Source: an uncultured Chloroflexota bacterium
Lineage (GTDB): Bacteria; Chloroflexota; Anaerolineae; Aggregatilineales; Phototrophicaceae
Direction: 5' to 3'
NCBI GenBank assembly: GCA_937974245.1
Contig: CALJKV010000110.1
Span: 310,001-374,000 of the forward strand
Length of the DNA stretch: 64,000 nucleotides
This document shows, one piece after another, positions 44,237 through 53,723 of the stretch (position 1 is the stretch's first letter; every line of letters begins with the position of its first letter). The notes beneath the pieces were generated by a model that saw nothing but the letters and a program-made list of their open reading frames with translations, was not told the DNA's origin and ran no database searches. The position numbers and the translations under genes are program-made.

Positions 44237-45981
44237 GCCAGCACTCCTTCCAGGCCAGTTTGCAGCAGGCTGGCGAAGCGAGACGCCGAGTCCTGCGCCA
44301 GCCATTCGCGTTCCCCGTGTTCGATAATTCGGCCATCTTCCATAATCATGATGCTGTCCGCCCGCTGCACGGTACCTAAGCGATGGGCGACGATAATAGC
44401 GGTACGGTTTTGCAGCAGTTTACCCACTGCCCGTTCAATACGCTGTTCGGTGGCCGGGTCAAGCCGTGATGAGGCTTCATCTAAGATGATTAGTCCTGGG
44501 TCGCGCAAGAATACCCGCGTGAAGGCCAGGAGCTGCGCTTCACCAGCCGAAAGACTGCGCCCTCCGGTTTCCAGGCGGGTATCCAGTCCTTCCGGCAGGG
44601 TAGCGAACCAATCGCTGAGTTCCAGCTCCTCAATCACGCTCAGTATCTGTTCGTCGCTGATGCTGCGGTCAAAAAATGTCACATTATCGCGCACGCTCGC
44701 CTGGAATAGCTGGACATCCTGCGTCACCATGGCTACCCGCTGGCGAAGCTGCCATAACTGCGGTTGGCAGATGTCTATATCGCCCAACTCGATTCGGCCC
44801 TGCGTTGTTTCATACAGCCGGAAAATCAGGCGGGTAATGGTCGTCTTGCCGCTGCCGGTGCGCCCCAGCAGCCCTAAAACTTCACCCGGCCGCAGGCGAA
44901 AGTTGACATCCTTCAGCACATATTCATCGTCAGAATACGCGAATGAAAGATCGGAAAAACTCAGGGAGAGGGCGCCTTGCGGGAGGTCCGCGCCGGGGCC
45001 ACCATTGATGGAGCTGTGGATACTGAGCAGTTCTTCAAGCCGCTCAATACTTGCCCCGACATTTTGCAGGTTTTCCACCTGGCTGGTCAGTTCCCGGAAA
45101 GGCCGACCCAATAGACTGGTGTAGTTAATCACCAGGTAAACCGTGCCAATCGTCAGCACGCCCGCTGTGTACAGGCTGTAACCCGCTGCAAACGCGACTG
45201 CATAACCGATGACGGCGGTTAATCCCGCTACCATGCGGACAATAAAGAAACGTTTAGCCGCAGCCTTCCAACGTTCCAGAATGGTATGATGCAGACGATA
45301 TAAGCGGTTGATGACGAAATCCACTGCGCCGCTGGAACGAATGTCCTCAGTCCCGGCTAACCGTTCTTCCAGAAAGCCGAAGAGTTCTGCGATAGCTTCT
45401 CGCCGCTTACGTTCGTATTCTACCGCGACGCCGCGCACCCGGTTGAGGGCGTATAAAGACGCGAACGTGAATCCCGTGAAGGCCAGGCCAATACGCCAAT
45501 CCTCTATATACAGCACCAGCAGGATGCCGAACAGCAGCAGAATGTTGCCGAATACCCGCAGCACCAACTGCGAGAAGAAGTTCGACAGTTCGGAGACATC
45601 GCCATCAATGCGTTCGATTAACTCACCGGGACTCACGTCGTTGTGGTACGACATATCCAGGTTGAGGCAGTGGCGTGTCAAATCCTGGCGCAGCCGGTTA
45701 GTGGCGATCCATGCTACATTTTCCCCTACATAAGCCGCGCCCACAGAGACAATCTGCTGGATAATCGCCAACCCTATAAACGCCACCGCCGCCACGACCA
45801 GGGAGTCGGTACTGATGTCGAGGGATGTCGCAGTATCAATGAAGTACCGGGTGATTTGCGGGATGAAGATTTGCAGGCCGATACTGCTCAGAAGCAGGAC
45901 AGCCAGCAGGATGAACCTGCGCCGCTGCGTCTGAAGATAGTTGAAGAGCAAATCCCAGTACCGTTGGAGCGGGATTTTCAT
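44233..45981 (-). CDS. ABC exporter subunit with canonical Walker B
   Basis: The protein has 582 residues. Six membrane helices (about 20-310) are followed by an NBD with Walker A GRTGSGKTTITR, Walker B LIILDEAS with the catalytic Glu intact, and H-loop IVAHR. The signature is LSAGE instead of LSGGQ. It is the first gene of the exporter operon and pairs with the overlapping second subunit. GGGGG precedes its ATG. Confidence 0.93.
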   Translation of the reverse strand: MKIPLQRYWDLLFNYLQTQRRRFILLAVLLLSSIGLQIFIPQITRYFIDTATSLDISTDSLVVAAVAFIGLAIIQQIVSVGAAYVGENVAWIATNRLRQDLTRHCLNLDMSYHNDVSPGELIERIDGDVSELSNFFSQLVLRVFGNILLLFGILLVLYIEDWRIGLAFTGFTFASLYALNRVRGVAVEYERKRREAIAELFGFLEERLAGTEDIRSSGAVDFVINRLYRLHHTILERWKAAAKRFFIVRMVAGLTAVIGYAVAFAAGYSLYTAGVLTIGTVYLVINYTSLLGRPFRELTSQVENLQNVGASIERLEELLSIHSSINGGPGADLPQGALSLSFSDLSFAYSDDEYVLKDVNFRLRPGEVLGLLGRTGSGKTTITRLIFRLYETTQGRIELGDIDICQPQLWQLRQRVAMVTQDVQLFQASVRDNVTFFDRSISDEQILSVIEELELSDWFATLPEGLDTRLETGGRSLSAGEAQLLAFTRVFLRDPGLIILDEASSRLDPATEQRIERAVGKLLQNRTAIIVAHRLGTVQRADSIMIMEDGRIIEHGEREWLAQDSASRFASLLQTGLEGVLA

Positions 45982-46265
45982 GGCAGTTGCCCCCTATGTG
46001 ATGATTCGATGTGGTGTGGTTGGAATAAGACGGCAGGGTAGATAATGATGAATGAGCCGAAACATAGCTATTTTAGACAGTTTTTAAGGTTTATAAAGGT
46101 TCAAGATGGTTGGTTACACAGCTTGATGTTGCATCAAAAATTCAATACGCTTTCACACTATAAGCGGCAACGGGTTGTATGGTCAAGTGCCACGCCGCGA
46201 TTCCCCTATAGATTGGGGTGATCCGCCCGTATCCAGACTTGCCAAAATGCCCGCCGCTGCGGACA
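45982..46265. other. Divergent intergenic region
   Basis: 284 bp between the ABC exporter operon and the lipoprotein gene. It contains AT-rich sequence with an AAGGTTTATAAAGGTT direct repeat near 46086 and should hold both promoters. No gene is seen. Confidence 0.4.
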
Positions 46266-47300
46266 ATGGACATTATGACACAGATAACACCACGCGAAAC
46301 ACTGTTTTTACTGATAGGCTACCTGCTGCTGGCCGGGTTTATGACAGGCTGCGGGGCCACTGCACGTCAGGTGCTGCCGACGGACCGTCCCACAGCGACG
46401 GCCACTTTCACGGCTACGGCTACCCGCATCGCCGGCCCGAATGCGACTCTCACCCCATCGGCCACAGCGTTGTTCCTGACGGTGACGGGCGGGCCATCGC
46501 CAACGTCCATTTTTGGCGCGACCAGCACGCCCGCATCGGTAGCGATGACTGCGACCCGCAGCGTGAACCCGAATGCTCCGGTAATCGAGTTTTTCACGTC
46601 GGATGTCCTGTTTGTCGCGCCGGGGGATACCGTGACCTTGTTGTGGTCGGCACGCCGGGCAACCTCCGCCGTGATCTACCGCCTTGACCAGAATGGCACG
46701 CGCAACCAGGTATGGAACGTCCCGCCGGATGGCAGCCTGCCGGTACAGACTCGTCGCAGTGAACGGGGTGAGGTGAACTTTGTCCTGAGTGTTGCCAATG
46801 GCACCCTGACAACCGAGCAAACCCTGACGATCCCGCTGACCTGCCCGGATACCTGGTTCTTCCAGCCCGCCCCGCTGGATTGCCCGGATGCCTCGGCGCA
46901 GCCGACCCTGCTTGTTGAAGAACCTTTCGAGCGAGGGCGGATGGTGTATATTCAGTCCACCAACCGGGTTTATGTCCTGTTCAATGATGGCAGCAGCCCG
47001 GCCTGGATTTCCTTTGAAAATCGCTATGATCCGGCGATTCACCCGGAAATCGCGGAAAGTTTTGTGCCACCGCCGCCGTATGTCCAGCCGATTCGCATCC
47101 TGGGGTTTGTGTGGCGGGGTAACGATGTCGTCCGTAACCGACTGGGACTTGGCCTGGATGCTCAATTTGAGTATGAGGGTTTTACGCAGTCTGCCGGCAC
47201 GACCAGCGGGGCAACCAGCCTGTATGTGAACAGCGTGGACGGCACGGTGCTGCAACTGCTTCCGGGTGGGAGCGCATGGCAGATTATCACGCCGCCCTAA
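46266..47300 (+). CDS. Lipoprotein with Ig-like domain
   Basis: The protein has 344 residues from the ATG at 46266 (MDIMTQIT); the ATG at 46275 is equally possible. A lipoprotein signal peptide ends in FMTGC. A Thr/Ala/Pro linker follows, then a beta domain with VIEFFTSDVLFVAPGDTVTLLWSARRATSAVIYRLD, typical of Ig-like cell-surface modules. The C-terminal part resembles repeated beta strands of a surface-exposed domain (FVWRGNDVVRNRLG). Function unknown. Confidence 0.7.
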   Translation: MDIMTQITPRETLFLLIGYLLLAGFMTGCGATARQVLPTDRPTATATFTATATRIAGPNATLTPSATALFLTVTGGPSPTSIFGATSTPASVAMTATRSVNPNAPVIEFFTSDVLFVAPGDTVTLLWSARRATSAVIYRLDQNGTRNQVWNVPPDGSLPVQTRRSERGEVNFVLSVANGTLTTEQTLTIPLTCPDTWFFQPAPLDCPDASAQPTLLVEEPFERGRMVYIQSTNRVYVLFNDGSSPAWISFENRYDPAIHPEIAESFVPPPPYVQPIRILGFVWRGNDVVRNRLGLGLDAQFEYEGFTQSAGTTSGATSLYVNSVDGTVLQLLPGGSAWQIITPP

Positions 47301-47354
47301 TGTTTCTGGGTTATTCTCTTGCTGGTATTATCCAAACAATGATTCGAGACTATC

Positions 47355-48677
47355 ATGCTCAATGAAACCGCATCTTCTCGCGAAGATCGCCCTCAACTAC
47401 AGGCCGTGCCAACCGTTCTCCCCGGCATGGAAAAGGTGCAGGATGACCTGCGATTGCTGGTCGCAGGCGTAATGGAAATTAAACGTGAGGCGCTGCTGGA
47501 GAACCCGGACGAGATGACGAATGACCGGGCGCTGCTGTTTATGGGTGTACCAGGGCGGTTGATCGGCTCTTTCCAGGGCAATCTGCTGCTCGATTCAGAA
47601 GTGGCCTATACCCGGTTGGATGCGCTCCTCAAGCCCCGCAATCTACTGCCTATTTTTCGTCCGGCAAAGGCCGAACCCGGCGAACTCCTCACCAGTACCG
47701 GCCACCATACGATTCATGTGATCCGGGGGCGGGCGCACCCAAAGCGCCGGGCGTGGTGGCCGAATCTCGTGTTGTTTCTCCTCACAGCGGTAAGTGTGCT
47801 CCTCGTGGGGACGGAACTGGCGCTCAACCAGATGGCTGACCCGGCACAGATACAGGCGATTCTGGAGAACCTGCCGCTGGAACTCTGGCGCGGCCTGCCG
47901 TATGCAATCAGTATTTTGCTCATCCTGGGGGCGCATGAACTGGGGCACTACTTCGCTGCCCGCCGCCACAAACTGGCGGTGACTCTACCGTATTTTATCC
48001 CCCTTCCGTTCATCAGCCCTTTTGGGACGATGGGCGCATTTATCCAACTGCGCGAGCCGATGCGGAATCGCAAGGTGCTGCTGGATATTGGCATGGCCGG
48101 GCCGCTGGCGGGGCTGATTTTTGCAATTCCTATCCTGTTTATTGGGTTGGCGAACACGAACATCATTCCGATCAGCCATCTGGGGGGGATTTACGAGGGC
48201 GACTCGATCTTGTATGCCACCGCAAAAATACTCACTTTTGGACGCTTTTTACCGGATGGTTGGATGGATGTGTGCATTGACTGCAACCAGATGGCCTGGG
48301 CGGGGTGGACGGGGCTGCTGATTACGGCGCTCAACCTGATCCCGGTCGGGCAGCTGGATGGCGGACATATCCTGTATTCGCTGATCGGGGAACGGGCGCG
48401 TAAGCTGTACTACCCGGCGATTGGGATTATGATTGGCCTGGCGCTGATTACGCAGGTGTGGCTGCTGTGGGTATTTCTGATGCTGCTGTTCGGTCGTATC
48501 TATGCGACACCGCTCGATATGATTACCCCGCTGGATAACCGGCGGCGCTGGTTGGCTGTCATTTCGCTGGTGATTTTCGTACTGATCTTTATTCCCACCC
48601 CGTTTTCGCAGACTCTCCAACCGGCTGCTACACCAATACCGGGACGGGACAGTGTATTCCTGATGCCGTTTAGATAG
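47355..48677 (+). CDS. Site-2-protease family membrane metallopeptidase (M50)
   Basis: The protein has 440 residues. An N-terminal soluble region (about 1-130) precedes membrane helices. The zinc motif is HELGH (194-198), with NLIPVGQLDGGH as the third ligand region, so the active site is complete. Such proteases cut membrane-bound regulators or remove signal peptide remnants. The target is not visible; no anti-sigma gene is beside it. Alternative start codons exist but the first ATG is used. Confidence 0.9.
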   Translation: MLNETASSREDRPQLQAVPTVLPGMEKVQDDLRLLVAGVMEIKREALLENPDEMTNDRALLFMGVPGRLIGSFQGNLLLDSEVAYTRLDALLKPRNLLPIFRPAKAEPGELLTSTGHHTIHVIRGRAHPKRRAWWPNLVLFLLTAVSVLLVGTELALNQMADPAQIQAILENLPLELWRGLPYAISILLILGAHELGHYFAARRHKLAVTLPYFIPLPFISPFGTMGAFIQLREPMRNRKVLLDIGMAGPLAGLIFAIPILFIGLANTNIIPISHLGGIYEGDSILYATAKILTFGRFLPDGWMDVCIDCNQMAWAGWTGLLITALNLIPVGQLDGGHILYSLIGERARKLYYPAIGIMIGLALITQVWLLWVFLMLLFGRIYATPLDMITPLDNRRRWLAVISLVIFVLIFIPTPFSQTLQPAATPIPGRDSVFLMPFR

Positions 48678-48706
48678 AAGCTGCCCGACCAGATGAGACA
48701 GAATGC

Positions 48707-48733
48707 AAAAGGGCGCTCACATCAGCGCCCTTA
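48707..48733 (-). terminator. Terminator between M50 and aapP-like gene
   Basis: AAGGGCGCT and AGCGCCCTT pair over 9 bp with a 6-nt loop, with TTTT on the minus strand. It ends the amino acid transporter operon and may weakly serve the protease gene. Confidence 0.75.
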
Positions 48734-48757
48734 TTGGTTGATAGCAGCATCGTCGCC

Positions 48758-49534
48758 CTAGAGAATTTGCGAGAGGAAGAGCTTGGTGCGTTCGTGCTGG
48801 GCTTCCTCAAAGAAATAATCCGGCGTACCTTGCTCCACGATGCGCCCGTGATCGAAGAAAATGACACGATCCGCCACTTCGCGGGCGAAGCCCATTTCGT
48901 GCGTGACCACCAGCATCGTCATGCCGCTGCGGGCCAGTTCCTTCATTACATCCAGCACTTCTTTAATCATTTCCGGGTCGAGCGCTGAGGTCGGCTCGTC
49001 AAAGAGCATGATTTTCGGCTCCATCGCCAGGGCGCGGGCAATCGCCACACGCTGCTGCTGCCCGCCGGAAAGCTGGCCGGGATACTTCGCGGCCTGTTCC
49101 GGGATACCTACCCGATTGAGCAGTTCCTGCGCCTTTGCTTCCGCCTTATCACGCGGCCAGTGGCGCACCTTCATTGGCCCCAGGGTGATGTTTTCCAGCA
49201 CGGTTTTGTGGGGGAAGAGGTTAAACTGCTGGAACACCATACCGATTTCGCGGCGGATGGCGGCGATATTGCGCACATCGTGGGTCAGTTCCATGCCGTC
49301 CACTATAATCTGGCCTTCCTGGTGTTCTTCCAGGCGGTTGATACAGCGGATAAAGGTGGACTTGCCTGAGCCGGAGGGGCCGAGAATGACGACCACTTCC
49401 TGCGGCATCACCTCTAGCGAGACATCCCGCAAGACGTGGAACTCCCCAAACCACTTATTCACGTTCTGGCAAAAAATGATCGGTTCGTCGTCCATCTGAG
49501 TGACTGCGCCTTGTTCAACCAAACTTTCTGACAT
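48758..49534 (-). CDS. aapP: Polar amino-acid ABC importer, ATPase
   Basis: The protein has 258 residues. Walker A GPSGSGKST, Q-loop FQQFNLFPHKT, signature LSGGQQQRVAIARAL, Walker B IMLFDEPTSALDPE and H-loop VTHEMGFAREVADR are complete. This is the GlnQ/AapP class that powers amino acid uptake. It is the last gene of a four-gene cluster. Confidence 0.94.
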   Translation of the reverse strand: MSESLVEQGAVTQMDDEPIIFCQNVNKWFGEFHVLRDVSLEVMPQEVVVILGPSGSGKSTFIRCINRLEEHQEGQIIVDGMELTHDVRNIAAIRREIGMVFQQFNLFPHKTVLENITLGPMKVRHWPRDKAEAKAQELLNRVGIPEQAAKYPGQLSGGQQQRVAIARALAMEPKIMLFDEPTSALDPEMIKEVLDVMKELARSGMTMLVVTHEMGFAREVADRVIFFDHGRIVEQGTPDYFFEEAQHERTKLFLSQIL

Positions 49535-49695
49535 GGCTAACCCTCTCTCTTAAAGGATTTTGTGGAAGCGGAAGTCTCTACGCTTTCCACTTTTCACATT
49601 CTGTTTTCGACTTTGACTGCGCAGCCCGGCATATTTTTCCGCAGGACGCAAAGGCATCACGGCCCCGCATCCGGTCAACCGCGCAACTTCTGACT

Positions 49696-51753
49696 TTAAA
49701 TTCGCTTCGCCATCGCCGCACCTGCGCCGCTGGCCTCAATCCGGCGGCTGACATACGACATCACGTAGCTGAAAACGAAGTAGATGATGGAGATAAACAG
49801 GAATGTCTCGCGCCGGTCTCCCAGGAACTCGGTTTGCGCCACGACACTGTTCGTGATACCAGTCAGGTCAATCAGGCCAACGATAGCCACCAGCGACGTG
49901 TCTTTGAAAAGACCGATGAACATGCCAACCAATGCCGGAATCACGGCACGCAGCGCCTGGGGCAGGGTGATATACAGGATGGTCTGCAAACCGTTCAACC
50001 CAATGGCTTTGGCCGCTTCTTCCTGGCCGGGCGGGATAGACTGCAAACCGCCGCGCACGTTTTCCGCCAGGTACGCCGCGCTGAAGATGATCGTGGCGAT
50101 CATCGCCCGGTACGCGCCAGGGACTTCGGAAAGTGCCGGGTTTGTCAGCGGCAGCAGCAGCGCCCCCATGAACAGCACCGAGATAAACGGCACACCGCGC
50201 ACGAGTTCGATATACAGGGTGCAGACTAACTTCACCGCCGGAAGGCTGCTCCGCCGTCCCAACGCCAGCAGGACACCAATTGGAAACGAGCCGATAATCC
50301 CGACAACGGTCAGCATCATGGTGAGCAGCAGGCCGCCCCATCGGCGCGGGTCTGTCAGGGGGAGAATGTTGCCTACCCCGGCTACCAGGATGAACATCAG
50401 TGCTGGTGTGGCGATCAGCAGCCAGGTCGCGGCCCGCTGCGATGCCCGGTGCGGTTTTTCCTCAGGCGAAAAGAGCGTATCTGCTGACAAACCGGCAACA
50501 TAGCCCAGGCCACCAGCGATGACCAGTATCAGCAGGGGGGTATTCAACATCTGCAAAAAGGGGCCGAGAAACAGGCTGAGATAATCCAGCAGTGGACGCT
50601 CACCCCGGTATTTGAACTCAATGATTGTGCTATAAGAAATCGCAGTGCCGTTATTTTGGGGCTGGGGCGCCTCAAGAACAAAGTTGTCGGTCATGCGCAC
50701 GAACTGATCAACGCGACCGGCTTCGGAAACAACTTCACCACCTGCATCCAGTTCCTCGCTCCGGGTAAAACTGCGCTGGAGGATCGGGAAAATACCGGTG
50801 GTTTGCAGGATCGCTAACCCTTCGCCCTCGGTGATAGTCTTTTCGACGACAAACCAACCGTCATTTGGCAGTGTGAAGGAGAATGTATCCCCCTCTGGTT
50901 GGAGGATAGTCTCAACCAGCGGCTCAAGAGTCGCGCCATCCAGTATCCGTAAATTGACCGGGAGGCGGTTGATGGAATACGTCTCGGTAATCACCTGCGG
51001 CTGTTCAATCCGCCCTAGTTCATTTTCCAGATTCACCCGCTGACGATCGGTTAAGTCTTCACCGGCCAGCAGCACATTAATCTCATCCATGCGCGCCTGG
51101 GTGCTAAGACTGGTGGCAGCCGCGTTACGGAGGGTATTGGCGACATTATCGGAGAAACTGAAGAGCTGGGCGAGGGTTTCATCATCTGTCGCCACCTCGT
51201 CCGCGATGCGGAAGGTCACTATGTCCCCGGTTTTGGCGATAAACGCGATCTGATCCTGCGCCACCTGTGTGAGCGAACCGGCTTGAATCCCCTGGTTGCC
51301 TGCCACCAGGTGTGAATCCGGTAGCGGGATAGCCGAGCCGATAAACTGCGGGGCAAGGAACATCAGGGCGAGGACGAACACCGTTACGATAATGACACTG
51401 CGCGAAATACGACTGGACCAGGCAGCCCACGCCAAGCCACCCGCGAACGCCACGATCAGTACCAATAGCCAAATGCGCCACTCGGCTTGAGACTCTAAGC
51501 GCCCGACCATAAACTGGCGTACGTTGAAGATCACGGCGAACCAGTTTGCCTGATTGATGCTCCACTGCAAGAAAGAGGTAATCACGGTGATGATAAACGC
51601 GAGTCCCAGAAATGTGAGGAGAGTATCCAGCCATGAGCTAAATAAATTATCCCGAATCCACGCCAGCGCGCCAACGGCCAGCAGTGGCGGCGCTTTGGTC
51701 GGTGGCTCTTCAAAATAAACGATATTGTGTTGCTGATTTTTGCTGGTGGTCAT
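49696..51753 (-). CDS. aapM: Polar amino-acid ABC importer, permease 2 (with large extracytoplasmic insert)
   Basis: The protein has 685 residues, nearly twice the usual 380-400. N-terminal helices (about 40-150) are followed by about 270 residues of mostly hydrophilic sequence (about 155-395) with repeated ITETYSI-type strands and no helices. Then come the HisM-type permease helices and the EAA loop GQEEAAKAIGLNGLQTILYITLPQALRAVIP. The insert is probably outside the membrane and may bind substrate or the solute-binding protein. Encoded 10 bp after the first permease. Confidence 0.88.
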   Translation of the reverse strand: MTTSKNQQHNIVYFEEPPTKAPPLLAVGALAWIRDNLFSSWLDTLLTFLGLAFIITVITSFLQWSINQANWFAVIFNVRQFMVGRLESQAEWRIWLLVLIVAFAGGLAWAAWSSRISRSVIIVTVFVLALMFLAPQFIGSAIPLPDSHLVAGNQGIQAGSLTQVAQDQIAFIAKTGDIVTFRIADEVATDDETLAQLFSFSDNVANTLRNAAATSLSTQARMDEINVLLAGEDLTDRQRVNLENELGRIEQPQVITETYSINRLPVNLRILDGATLEPLVETILQPEGDTFSFTLPNDGWFVVEKTITEGEGLAILQTTGIFPILQRSFTRSEELDAGGEVVSEAGRVDQFVRMTDNFVLEAPQPQNNGTAISYSTIIEFKYRGERPLLDYLSLFLGPFLQMLNTPLLILVIAGGLGYVAGLSADTLFSPEEKPHRASQRAATWLLIATPALMFILVAGVGNILPLTDPRRWGGLLLTMMLTVVGIIGSFPIGVLLALGRRSSLPAVKLVCTLYIELVRGVPFISVLFMGALLLPLTNPALSEVPGAYRAMIATIIFSAAYLAENVRGGLQSIPPGQEEAAKAIGLNGLQTILYITLPQALRAVIPALVGMFIGLFKDTSLVAIVGLIDLTGITNSVVAQTEFLGDRRETFLFISIIYFVFSYVMSYVSRRIEASGAGAAMAKRI

Positions 51754-51763
51754 GCTGTCCCCC

Positions 51764-53491
51764 TTAGCGCGTGACCAGTTGGAAACGGCTGTTAATTAGA
51801 TTCATCACGACTGAGATCACCAGGCTCATGGTGAGATAGCCGATCATGATAATCACAATCCCGGTCACAGACTGGCCGGATTGGTTCATGCTAGTCGTCA
51901 TAATCTGGAACATATCGGCGAAGGCAATCGCCAACGCAAGGCTGGAGTTTTTCGCCAGATTCAGATACTGGTTCGTTAAAGGTGGAATGATGACCCGCAA
52001 TGCTTGCGGCAGGACAACCATATTCAGAGTCTGGCTGGTTGTCAGGCCAATTGAACGGGCGGCTTCAATCTGGCCGCGTGGTACTGCCTGGATACCGGCG
52101 CGGACAATCTCCGCGATAAAGGCCGATGTGTAGATGACCAGGCCGAGTACCAGTGCCATGTATTCCGGGGATATCTGCGTCGCATTATTGAACCCGGTCA
52201 GAATACCGGCGCGGTTACGCCGTTCCTGGGGCAGGGTAATCAATATGGGTTGGATGGTATAAGTTTTTATGTCTTCCGCGGTCAACAGGTCTTGCTGCTG
52301 CGCTTCCACCAGCGGCATAAAAACAGTGGTGCCATCCTGGTTAACCGGAATTTGTTCTGGCAGCGGCTCAATCCCCACCAGCAGCCAACCGGCGAGTGTA
52401 AACCCAATGATTGCCAGGAGCGCATAACGACCACGCGGGATCACGCGCCCGGTGGTTTCGGTGATTCGGCCAAAATAGCCCCACATGATTCCGGCTAATA
52501 CCAGCCCAACCGCGACGAAAGCGGCCCATTCCACAAAGCGACTGGTGGGTAAAATCTCCGGGAAGGCAAACCCGCGAATGCTAATATATATTGCCGGGTA
52601 GACATCCAGCCGCAGACCGCTAGCGGGCCAGACACCAAAATAAAATAACAACCCGGCGAGGAACTGCCCACCGATAAGGCCGAGGAGCTGAAAACGCAGG
52701 CTGCTTTTCAGCATTATCCACACCCCGGCAAACGCAAGGATGCTCACCCCGGCATACAACAGGAACCCGATGTTGCTAATGTCACCCAGGGCATAGCTTT
52801 CCGGCAGGAAGTGGAAGGCCAGTTCGGCGGCGAATATCGTGGCGATGGTGCCATACGTGAGTGCGATCCGGCGCGGGGCATCCACCGAGAATGGGCGCAT
52901 GTAGCGGCGCATGGCAAAATATATAACACCATACAGCAGCAGGCGCACCGCGAAAAAAGCACGCCCTTCCTGCGGGAAGGCGATCGCGTCCCGTATCTGT
53001 GGCAGGCTGAACATCACGATGAAATACCAGACGAAGAGCTGCACCAATAACGGAGTATTGCGCAGAATTTCAACATACACCCGCGAAATCGTGCGCAGCA
53101 GCCAGTTGTTGCTCAAGAGGAAGATGCCGAACAGGATACCGAGCAGTGTGGTTGCCACCAGGCCGACACTGACGGCACGCAGAGTATTGATTACACCGAC
53201 AACGAAAGCTTCGCCATAAGTGTTATCACGGGTGTACCAATCCGGCTTTTCTCCAATATCAAAGCCGGCAGGATTACTCAAGAATGAGAAATTCGGAGTC
53301 AGGTTTTTGGCCTGAAGCTGCTCATTGACCCCGGCAAGTAATTGAGAAAGTGCCAACACCAGGACAATGAGGAAGATAATCTGGCCGATGATCTGTAATA
53401 CGCGGCTGTCACGGAAAAAGGCCGGAATAATGCTGTCTGAAGGCGTTTGGTGACTGATCGCTGACATCGGCTTTTTGGCTCCAAAGGTCAT
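51764..53491 (-). CDS. aapQ: Polar amino-acid ABC importer, permease 1
   Basis: The protein has 575 residues. Helices cover much of the length, and a first part of the permease domain near 110-175 includes VYVEILRNTPLLVQLFVWYF. The EAA loop GQIEAARSIGLTTSQTLNMVVLPQALRVIIP is in the C-terminal part. It carries a middle region between helices (about 180-410) longer than in proteobacterial AapQ. It pairs with the second permease to form the channel. Confidence 0.9.
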   Translation of the reverse strand: MTFGAKKPMSAISHQTPSDSIIPAFFRDSRVLQIIGQIIFLIVLVLALSQLLAGVNEQLQAKNLTPNFSFLSNPAGFDIGEKPDWYTRDNTYGEAFVVGVINTLRAVSVGLVATTLLGILFGIFLLSNNWLLRTISRVYVEILRNTPLLVQLFVWYFIVMFSLPQIRDAIAFPQEGRAFFAVRLLLYGVIYFAMRRYMRPFSVDAPRRIALTYGTIATIFAAELAFHFLPESYALGDISNIGFLLYAGVSILAFAGVWIMLKSSLRFQLLGLIGGQFLAGLLFYFGVWPASGLRLDVYPAIYISIRGFAFPEILPTSRFVEWAAFVAVGLVLAGIMWGYFGRITETTGRVIPRGRYALLAIIGFTLAGWLLVGIEPLPEQIPVNQDGTTVFMPLVEAQQQDLLTAEDIKTYTIQPILITLPQERRNRAGILTGFNNATQISPEYMALVLGLVIYTSAFIAEIVRAGIQAVPRGQIEAARSIGLTTSQTLNMVVLPQALRVIIPPLTNQYLNLAKNSSLALAIAFADMFQIMTTSMNQSGQSVTGIVIIMIGYLTMSLVISVVMNLINSRFQLVTR

Positions 53492-53723
53492 GAGTGCTGA
53501 TATTTAGCCAGGTTCTGCCGTTCATATTATACAGTGGGGCATTCCCAACTATGATGAGGGAATAAGGATGGCGGTTGACATAACCCGACTAGAAAACGCT
53601 GAATTTACAGAAATACATTGAATAATTTGTATGATATAAAATACGTCTTTTCTTCAAAATCGCCGACTTTGCGGGGGTGCGGCAGTCTGCACCGCACCCC
53701 CACAATAAGCGCAAAGTCAGGGT
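53492..53723. other. Gap between solute-binding protein and permease genes
   Basis: 232 bp with the hairpin at 53673-53701 and AT-rich sequence toward the permease gene. No gene is seen. Confidence 0.4.
53673..53701 (-). promoter_or_regulatory. Strong intercistronic hairpin downstream of the binding-protein gene
   Basis: GGGGGTGCGG and CCGCACCCCC pair over 10 bp with a 9-nt loop, 23 bp after the binding-protein stop. There is no T-run on the minus strand, so it may protect the upstream mRNA or reduce read-through. This would give more binding protein than permease, a common pattern. Confidence 0.65.
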
